Shown here: piece after piece, positions 56,746-64,000 of the stretch
Layout: every line of letters starts with the position of its first letter
Position numbering within the stretch: the first letter of the stretch is position 1
Source of the DNA: Narthecium ossifragum
Taxonomy: Eukaryota > Streptophyta > Magnoliopsida > Dioscoreales > Nartheciaceae
Assembly: GCA_963920575.1 (NCBI GenBank)
Contig: OY986964.1
Coordinates: 19,449,395-19,513,394, forward strand
Length of the DNA stretch: 64,000 nucleotides
Reading direction: 5' to 3'
Notes under the pieces: generated by a model
What the model saw: only the letters and a program-made list of their open reading frames with translations
Databases searched by the model: none
Told to the model about the DNA's origin: nothing
Translations under genes and position numbers: made by a program

Positions 56746-59107
56746 TTGATGATTTGATAGAGTGTGAGCAATCGACTTTCTTATCTGGTCGAAGCATTCA
56801 TGATAATATTGACTCAACTATTGAAATTATCAATTCCATGAAGCATGCACCTAAATCTCGGAGTTTGATGGTTGCTAAGATCGATTTGAAATCAGCCTAT
56901 GACAAGGTCAGCTGGCAGTTTATGGAATTGGTGCTTAGAAAGATGAATTTTTTAGCCAAGTGGATCGATTGGGTTATGGCATGTGTCACAGGTCCTCGCT
57001 TCTCCCTAATTATCAATGGCCAGTTACATGGTAGAATTGCCTCAAAATGTGGATTACAGCAGGGAGATCCCCTTTCTCCTTGTTTTTGTTAGTTCAAGAA
57101 GTTTTGTCAAAGATTTTGAAGAATCCTACAGATGCCCTGATAGGATTGAAGGTGCCAAGGTCTGACTTCATCATCTCTCATCTCCTCTATGCCGATGATT
57201 GTTTGTTTGTGACTTGAGCCACATGTCTAGAAGGAAGGAAATTAAAGCAGAAACTTCTCTTCTTCAAGGAACTTTACGGGTTGGAAATGAATCCCCTTAA
57301 GTCCAGTATCCACTTCTCTAAAGTTTTGGATGTGGATAGAAGGCGTACTACATGTTACATCCTTGGCATTCCAGCTGCTAGAGGTGTTTGGAATTACTTG
57401 GGAGTTCCTGTTAGTGACAAGAGGATCTCCAATGCAGATTATTCAGGGCTTATTGATAAGATGACAGAGAGAGTTTTGGGGTGGCAAGGTAGATTAATCT
57501 CGGAAGCCGGAAGGGTAACTTTAATTCAATCTGTTCTACAATCCATTCCAGGCTATGTCATGGCAACTTCAAAGCTACCTGCGAAGGTGATTCAAAGATT
57601 GGAAAGCATATGCAGACCCTTTCTTTGGAGAGGGAGGAGATCAAGTCTTTGCAATGTGGCTTGGAAAGAGGTTTGTACTCCTAAAGAGGTGGGAGGGCTA
57701 GGGCTGAGAGATCTAGGCCTTTGGCAAAAAGCGTTGAAAATGAACAGAATGGCTTTGTTCCTTGATAAGAGTCAAAGTATTTGGAAGCAGTTGAGTAGAG
57801 CCAAGTACAAATGGAAAGAGATTCTCCCGTCTAAGAGGACTCTTCGGGGTGGATCACCGCATTGGAAAGCTTTATGCGAAGCTGCAAACATGACCAGGAA
57901 AGGATTAATTTGTAAACCAGGCAAGAATAGTGCAATCAGTCTGATTCATGATAACTGGCTAGGCGTTGGTGCTATGGCAGATTCTCCCCTTCTCTTCAAT
58001 GGTGATGGACGTTTTCATTCTGCGGTGGTGGGGGATTTGTTGAATGAGTCAGAATGGAACTATGATTGTGTGGTAGAGTTTGGTCATGAAGCCTTGGCAG
58101 AAGAGATCTTCAAAGTTCCAATTAGAGCAGAGGAAAATAGGGATTGCTGCCGTTGGTCCCTAAATAAGAATGGTTTCATCACTACATCATCTTCTTATGA
58201 TATTTTAGTGAAGGAGAAAGTTAATCCCAAACGTTATGATGAGATGGAGGTTTGGATAAACCTTTGGAGTTTGCCTATTGGGCCAAGAGTCAAGCAGTTT
58301 CTTTGGCATGTCCTTCATGGTAAAGTGGCTGTGAAAGAAGCATTGTGGAGGTGCATGATGGTCTCAGACAGGTTATGCCCGAGGTGTGGAAGTGATACTG
58401 AAAGTATTCCTCATGCATTGTTGGAGTGTGGATTCACCAAAGAAGTCCTAGAGGCTATCCTGCGTGAACAAAATTGGGATGGAAAAGAATGGGGAACAGA
58501 AGATTATTTGAATTTATTACTCAGATCCTCGAACGAAGAGGGCATAAGAAACCTCAAGGTTCATGTTGCCTATGCCATATGGTTAATATGGAAGGATCGA
58601 AATCGAGTGGTATTCGATGGGGGTGGGGATTCAGCGAGAAGCCTTGTGTTCAAAGCATGTTGAGCAGCCAAGGAGTGTCTACAGATGCGAGGGCTCCATT
58701 CAGATGTAAGGAGGAGAGGGGAGGGGATGGTTTTGTAGGTAGATGCTTCATGGGTGCCAGACACAAATCAAGCAGCGGCGATTGGCGTGGTGGAGATCAA
58801 AGACACAGAGGTGGTCTAGGCCATGGGAAGACCCGTTGATGTTGGATCGTGTATTGAGGCGGAACTACGTGCAATTTTTTATGAGATTACTTGGGCTAGG
58901 GAGAAGGGCTATGTGGAGTTGGTGGTGGAATCTGACTCAAAAATGATAGTTGACATGTTGCAGAGCAGGATGCTTTGGACTCATCAGGTTGAGTCGGTTT
59001 TGAAGGATATTTGGGAGGTGGGGATGCACTTCCAGGTTCTTGTTTTTACTCATATCCCCAGAGATCAAAATTGTATAGCAGATGGGATAGCATGGTGGTG
59101 CCGTTGA
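56746..59107 (+). pseudogene. LINE ORF2, reverse transcriptase core, zf-RVT and RNase H
   Basis: RT continues from 52888: EQSTFLSGRSIHDNIDSTIE, KIDLKSAYDKVSW, CGLQQGDPLSP, then the catalytic YADD (LLYADDCLF, about 57189). Frame breaks lie at about 57088 and 57218. 57281-58663 is a long open stretch (LGVPVSDKRISNADYSGL, FLWRGRRSSLCNVAWKE). It ends in the zf-RVT segment LWRCMMVSDRLCPRCGSDTE. RNase H ends the protein with VDASWVPDT, SCIEAELRAIFYEI, ESDSKMIVDML, DQNCIADGIAWW. A TAG interrupts it before AMGRPVDVG. The 3' tail ends in an A-rich run at 59213. Confidence 0.87.
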
Positions 59108-59239
59108 GCTCAAGTGTCTCTTTATTGGGCCTTGACGGATGGCATTACGTCGATAGACAGGTTCTTGTAGTTGTTGTTAGCCAATAGGCTCATCTAATCA
59201 AACAAAAAAAAACGACACACTTTACGAACGATCGATTTT

Positions 59240-59257
59240 TGGCGCCGTTGCCGGGGA
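59240..59257 (+). promoter_or_regulatory. Ath-F primer-binding site (tRNA-Asp type)
   Basis: TGGCGCCGTTGCCGGGGA, identical to Ath-H, after the LTR remnant ACGAACGATCGATTTT. Confidence 0.87.
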
Positions 59258-59442
59258 ATTCGATGGTTAAGTGATTGATTTTTCTCTTTGCGCTATTTCT
59301 TGGCCTAGTTAGGTTTTTATCTTTCTTATTTTTCGCTTTCTTTATTTTACACTTACTAGGATTTTTTTTGACAATTTTCTAGAATTTTTGCAACATTGGA
59401 ACGGATTTTTCTTGAAGGAAGCATGTCACCCACGGCCTGGAG

Positions 59443-59472
59443 CGATCGGTCGGACCCCAAACCGACCGATCG
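59443..59472 (+). other. Perfect 11-bp inverted repeat in Ath-F leader
   Basis: Arms CGATCGGTCGG and CCGACCGATCG, 8-nt loop. Located between PBS and the first gag-related frame, so in the untranslated leader. Same design as the LTR arrays of the other elements but a different arm sequence. Confidence 0.85.
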
Positions 59473-59599
59473 AAACTACGCAGTCAAGTAAGTCGTCTTG
59501 CTTCAAAACTTTTCATTTCAATTGTTGTTTTCCTGGTTTTGTTCTCACCTTCGAATCTTCTGTTTTCTTTTTCTCTTTGTGGTCTATGATTTTGCATGC

Positions 59600-60765
59600 A
59601 TGGCCAAATATAATATGCCACCGGGTGATACATCGTGGGATTATCTCATGCCCTCGACATATGCATCTGCTTATATTAATGACACATATGGTTTCCAAAC
59701 CCGGCATATGATTCATATTCCTATCCTTATAATCCGGATTTTAGAGACCATACATACCCTAATTGGCAATTTGAAGGTTATCAACCTCCTAACGTTCGAC
59801 CATGGAATATAGAAGCACCGGCCCAAAATTTTGAATCTAGTTTTGAACAACAATATCCTCCACAAGCACCAACTGACCCAACATTGGGCACAATCATGGG
59901 TGCACTTGCAAAAATGAATGCAAACATTAACGCTAACATGACTGAATTTACGACTGAGTTTAAGAGCGAAATTGCTTTGATAAGGAAAGATATTAATTCT
60001 AATGCTCAATCAATTAAGAATTTAGAGACACAAATAGAACAAGCAGCCCACATGGTTGATTTATATTATGAGAATGAGGATTATGCAAATAATTATGTTC
60101 CTGTTGTTTGTGATGACAATGTTGGTGAAGTTTATCTTTCTAATGATGTTGATGCATGCTATAATGGTTGCGCTGCTTTGCCAGTTCATGATGCTATTGA
60201 TAATGTTTTGTTGCCTGCTGAAAATAAAATTGATGAATGCTACCCGATTTTACATTCTGGGCCTTATATGTATTTCGGTCATTCTTATGAAGCAAGTCTT
60301 TTTGATGATAGTGATGATGAGGGTTGTTATGCTAAATTGTCAGTTGTTGATGATGAGTTGAATGCTGATAATATGTCTATTTACAATGATCATAATGAGG
60401 ATGAGCATATTAGTGTGACCCCCTGTTAGGAACCTCAAGTTGAACCTCTACATGATGTGTTGAATGATGATGATATGCCTATTTGTAATGAACACAATGA
60501 GGATGAGTATGTTAGCAAGATTCCCTATTTAATGCCTCAGTGTGAGAGTCTACTTTTACCATCATCCTCATTAGTTGAGTGTTGTGAGCAGAAAAGCCTT
60601 GTTGTGAGTGAAGACCATGCCAATTTCTATCGTACATTCATCAAAGATCATATCAAATCTTCTCGCCCCGTATACACTTTGTTTGTTATGCGCATTTCTG
60701 TCTTCTTTGATGAAGCATGCCTGCATACCTTCACCATTTTATGGGCCATGTATTTCTTCACATGA
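59600..60765 (+). pseudogene. Ath-F gag-related orphan frame
   Basis: Starts MAKYNMPPGDTSWDYLMP. After one frameshift near 59725 it reads YPYNPDFRDHTYPNWQFEG, the counterpart of the YNPGWREHPNFSW segment of Ath-G. A coiled segment follows (MTEFTTEFKSEIALIRKDI, IKNLETQIEQAAHMV), as in Athila gag. The rest is Asp/Asn-rich with a roughly 30-residue repeat (NADNMSIYNDHNEDEHIS and DDDMPICNEHNEDEYVS). There is no zinc knuckle, protease or RT. One TAG at 60427. I do not recognise the acidic part. Confidence 0.6.
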
Positions 60766-60829
60766 AATCATCGGCCTCCTAAATCAGGTTTTGGGAGTGT
60801 CTAGCGAAAGACGTAAAATTGCACGCTTG

Positions 60830-60845
60830 CTGGGAGGCAACCCAG
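60830..60845 (+). other. CTGGG-AGGCAA-CCCAG hairpin in Ath-F
   Basis: A 5-bp stem with the same AGGCAA loop as Ath-G's hairpin. The stem sequence differs, so pairing is kept while bases change. The T-rich stretch to 61000 holds nothing else recognised. Confidence 0.7.
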
Positions 60846-61000
60846 TAGTTTTAGATTTTTCCCTAGTTTTAGGATTTTCCTTATTTTTTAGGATTTTTTC
60901 CAAATTATTTTTCATATTTTTACTGAATTTCCTTATTTTTCCTCGTTTTCCTATCTCCTCCGCTCTATTCCTTGATCACGGCTCGTCCCCAAGCTGTTAC

Positions 61001-63238
61001 TGTTGCGCTCGACCCACGAAAGCCCAATTGGACCGGGCGACGCGAACCGGAACCTAACAAACTATGGAAAATTTTTGCGAGGGTTCCCTCCAACCTAAAG
61101 GTCTCCATAAACAATTCATCAAAAACTCTCAATTACAAATTAAAGATTTTAGAAACCTTAAGCTGAAGATATCAAATCCCAAAGTAATACTATACAAAAC
61201 CTCGAAGAGGGAAAGATCAAGTACACATATTTATACTCTCCCGTAGGAGGCTAACTATACAAGGGTTCTGGGAAAGACAGATCACCACTCCTCAAACTCC
61301 GCCAGGCGCCGCCGCACCGCCGACCAACTGCCCGGTAGGGGCCACCGAAGAGGAGTTAACGCATGCACCTGCAAAACGCAGCTCGGGTAGGAATGAGCAC
61401 TAAGCTCAGTAGAGAAACTACACTACGACACATAAAAGGAAGAGGGAAACACAACAGTGTCGCCTTCTAGTAAGGCCTGGGTGTATACATGGGTCCCATA
61501 ACTCCATCGTGTGTTCCTGAGATCCACGGTCATGATCTTCCAGAATAACTGGTCACATGACGGGTTACGCTCAGTAGGCAGGAGACCAACACTGCTGCCT
61601 CACAAGTAGGAAACCAGCACTGCTGGAAGAAAATGATACCGCTGAGTAGGCAGTCCCTCTACTCAAGAGTCGTCACAACTGGATACTGGCTACACCTCAG
61701 AACCCAACTCGAGGCCGACATGACCTCTACAATCATGAATCAACAGGTGTTCGAGTCATCTAGGCCTATCATTGAAATCGACTGAACACCACCATTCAAA
61801 CTTGAACCAAGCTACCCAACCCCGGTCCTAGGGCTAAATCCAAGCTTCCAAGCCTCGGGACGGCGACCGACAGATCGCCCACGCCCTAACCTTATGCAAC
61901 TAATGCACAACCAGATGCATGCTTTGCACAAACGCATGGAAACAAATAAGCATGCAACATATATGATGATTAAATAAATAAGGTCTGGGCTCGGTACCCT
62001 GTCGGCCCGAGGTGGTGAACAGTAAAACAGGCCAAGGAGCTACTACAGTGGTAACCCCACCAACTACAGCAAGTCCACCAAAAGACAGCATGTTACTGGA
62101 AGCAACCTCGACAAATAAGACTAACAATACAACATGCTATCTAAACATCCCGGGAGTCGTCACTCTCCCGGTTCACCACTATCCCTCATTATGGGGCTAA
62201 CATGCTAAATGATATGTACCAGTTTATAAAGCGGTAAAGAAAACCGCATATGCGAAGCCCCGTGGGAAAACCCATTGAAAATGCCTCTCAGCCACCAAAG
62301 AGATCGATCTCTCTATCAGAGAAGATCGATCTTCTTAGTACTTGGGAAGCCTCATCCCAGTCAACAGAAAGAGATCGATCTTCTCCACCAGAAGGATCGA
62401 TCTTCTTCGTGACTCGGACCCCGCCCATGCCAGCTAAGCAAGGATCGATCTTCTCCATCAGAAGGATCGATCCCGCTCGGGTTGGGCATGACGTCCCACA
62501 AATGATCGATCTTTCCTTAAGAAAGATCGATCCGAATGGGTTCCCCGGCGGAACGCCGGCGAGAAATACCGTCGAAAAACTCCACCAAATCTCACAAAAC
62601 CTTGGGATATGGTAGTACGAAGGACCACGAGTACAAAACCAAAGATATCATTGAAAATAAATGTGTATATAATCAGATCTCAGCAAAACAATCCACAATT
62701 AAACTTAAAGCTCACAAATCCAGAAAAACAAGTAGATAGGATCCCTACCTAGATTAGAGCAGCTTCAATCCCAGCTGCTAAGCCTTGGATCGTCCTCAAT
62801 CTCCTTCAAATCTAACCGGATCTCAACTCAAGAACACGGATTTGAAAAAAAGTCAAAGAAGAGGGTTTCGATCGTTCTATAAACGGACGAACCGCCTTAT
62901 AAGAGATCGATCTCTTCTCAAAAAGAGATTGATCTTTCATGACGAACCGACTTAACATTCTGGCACAAAAAGATCAATCTCCTTAGCAAGGGAAGATCGA
63001 TCCCCTTTTCCCGGAAAGTTCAACTTGGGCTAAAACATAAGCCCAAGTCAGGATCGTTCGATCTCGGGTCCATGTAATCATTCTAATCAAGCATTTACAA
63101 AAACACGGTCAGTGTGTGCACACGCGAGTGTGAAACAAACCGACAAGACACAATTTACTAAATTGCCCTTGCGGTCCACAACGAGCCACGGGCCCGACCC
63201 AGACGGTTGACTCAGGAGTGGAGGGGTAGGTTCTCATT
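61001..63238 (-). mobile_element. Solo Tekay LTR
   Basis: A single LTR of about 2.24 kb, with no internal sequence, bounded by TSD GTTAC (60996-61000 and 63239-63243). On the minus strand it starts AATGAGAACC (a degraded TGTGAGGACC) and ends GAGCGCAACA. It keeps the GATCGATCT arrays (62301-62532, 62903-63004) and a TTTATAGAA box near 62876. A small insertion (GGGCCCGACCCAGACGG) lies near 63189. It was formed by recombination between the two LTRs of an older insertion. Confidence 0.9.
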
Positions 63239-63243
63239 GTTAC

Positions 63244-63409
63244 CCATCACCGCCTGTCGCCACCTCTCCGGCCGCCCTCATCCCTCCAAACCAACACCCT
63301 AACCTCTGTGAACCTTCCACCTCTTCATTCCCGTCCTCTTCCATCGAAACCTTCTCCTCCGACGCCGGTGAACCCCTCGGCCATCGTCGACACCTTCATC
63401 CACGGCCGC
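63244..63409. other. C-rich stretch between two Tekay LTRs
   Basis: Pro/Ser-coding-like C-rich sequence (for example TCTCCGGCCGCCCTC). It may be continued Ath-F internal sequence or older host DNA. No protein family recognised. Confidence 0.35.
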
Positions 63410-64000
63410 TGTGAGGACCTGTCCCTCTACCCCTGTGGCTCGTTGTAGACCGCAAGGGCAATTTGGTAAATTGCGCCTTATTGGTTTGTTTCAGACCCGC
63501 GTGTGCACACACTGGCCTTGTATGTATTAGTGTTTGTTTAGAACGGCTAGGTCGACCCGGGATCGGAAGATCCCAGCTCGGGGGCGCGGAAGCTTGCCTT
63601 TGGGCAGCTAACGACCCTTGAGCGATCGATCGCTCCTTGGGACGATCGATCGGACTCGATCCGACTTGGTGTTGGGATCGAGCCAGGGCGCGAGCGATCG
63701 ATCGCTCCTTGGAGCGACCGATCGGAATCGCGTCGGTGGCTTTTCTGCTTCGCGAGGACGGCCACCGCTGGCCGTCGTTCTCCTCTGTCAGAGGGGGGGG
63801 AGGACTTTCCCTCCCCTCCCCTCACTTTTCCCCCTTTTTCCCGGCTTTCCCCTCCCCCTTTCCCCTCTTTTCTTCCCCTCCTCTTCCTCCTTCTCCTCTC
63901 TTTCTTCTTCCTTCTTTCTTTCTCTCCCGAAGCTCTGCTTCTTCCCCTGTTCCGGCAGCCAAGCTTCATCTCCTCCATTCTCCCTTCTCCGGCCATCTTT
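63410..64000 (+). mobile_element. Start of a Tek-A-like LTR (Tek-K), cut by the window edge
   Basis: Begins TGTGAGGACCTGTCCCTCTA and follows the Tek-A LTR closely: GGCAATTTGGTAAATTGCGCC, then GTGTGCACACACTGGCC. It carries GAGCGATCGATCGCTC palindromes (63621-63636 and about 63691-63706) and ends in a long CT-rich tract matching Tek-A's purine tract on the other strand. A target duplication starting at 63405-63409 (GCCGC) is predicted beyond the edge. Confidence 0.85.

Larger units (their letters stand above)
31118..59213 (+). mobile_element. L1-type LINE split by Tek-D and Cop-I
   Basis: Segments 31118-31410, 49163-52888 and 56746-59213 join to a LINE of about 6.5 kb with ORF1, ORF2 and an A-rich tail. 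It is flanked by a 13-bp target duplication, GACACACTTTACG at 31105-31117 and 59214-59226. This duplication also rejoins the Ath-F LTR end to its PBS. The short 5' UTR (42 bp) before the ORF1 ATG suggests a nearly full-length or slightly 5'-truncated copy. Multiple stops and frameshifts make it inactive. Confidence 0.88.
29408..63409 (+). mobile_element. Ath-F, Athila-like gypsy element or LARD, heavily interrupted
   Basis: The 5' LTR starts TGATGAGTCAC at 29408 and is cut at 31117 by a LINE. It resumes at 59227 and runs to about 59234, followed by a tRNA-Asp-type PBS (59240). Internal sequence holds a gag-related frame (59600-60765) and the AGGCAA hairpin (60830). It is further broken by a solo Tekay LTR (61001-63238) and perhaps by the LTR at 63410. 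Its 3' LTR is outside the window. No RT or integrase is visible. Confidence 0.65.

Overview
The window is plant nuclear DNA, most likely from an angiosperm. It holds one intron-containing host gene of the DUF668 / PSI (PSK-simulator) family with canonical GT-AG introns. Everything else recognisable is transposable elements typed as plant lineages: Tekay/Del-type chromoviruses with initiator-Met tRNA primer sites, Athila-like Ty3/gypsy elements with a TGGCGCCGTTGCCGGGGA primer site, a Copia element, a plant L1-type LINE, and a Mutator-like DNA element. The species cannot be named from sequence alone. No rRNA, tRNA gene or CRISPR array was seen.

Left half (1-21365) is a nest. An unclassified LTR (1-1532) sits in the integrase of Tek-A (1533-8447, minus). 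Tek-A sits in Tek-B (8448-21365, plus), which is also split by a structurally complete Tek-C (9279-18750, TSD TGTCA). Tek-B's 3' LTR abuts the host gene, so the gene's 5' exons must lie left of the window. Middle (21367-26533): nine exons splice to 1197 nt (398 codons plus stop) in one frame, covering the DUF668 half. Intron 1 carries a TIR element. Downstream lie a Mutator-like element with 179-bp TIRs (27003-28107), a 5'-truncated LINE tail with its own TSD, and unrecognised AT-rich sequence.

Right half (29408-64000) is a second, deeper nest. Athila-like Ath-F (LTR from 29408) is split by a LINE (31118-59213, 13-bp TSD GACACACTTTACG). The LINE is split by Tek-D (31411-49157, minus) and by a gag-only Copia element Cop-I (52889-56740, minus, TSD GGTTC). 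Tek-D is split by gag-pro-only Ath-G (33986-40534, TSD GAAGG) and by a truncated Athila-like copy Ath-H (42223-46104). Ath-F also carries a Tekay-type solo LTR (61001-63238, TSD GTTAC) and, at the right edge, the start of another Tekay LTR (63410 on).

The most unusual signal is a shared LTR architecture. Copia, Athila-like and Tekay LTRs in this window all carry arrays of short inverted repeats centred on TCGA, in several cases just upstream of the TATA box. Arms are typically 9-12 nt with loops of 2-8 nt, and each family has its own arm sequence. One 99-bp stretch of such an array aligns without gaps (about 80/99 identical by eye) between the Athila-like Ath-G LTR and the Copia Cop-I LTR, in opposite orientation relative to the two elements. 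This suggests that promoter-proximal hairpin cassettes are shared or exchanged between unrelated retrotransposon superfamilies.
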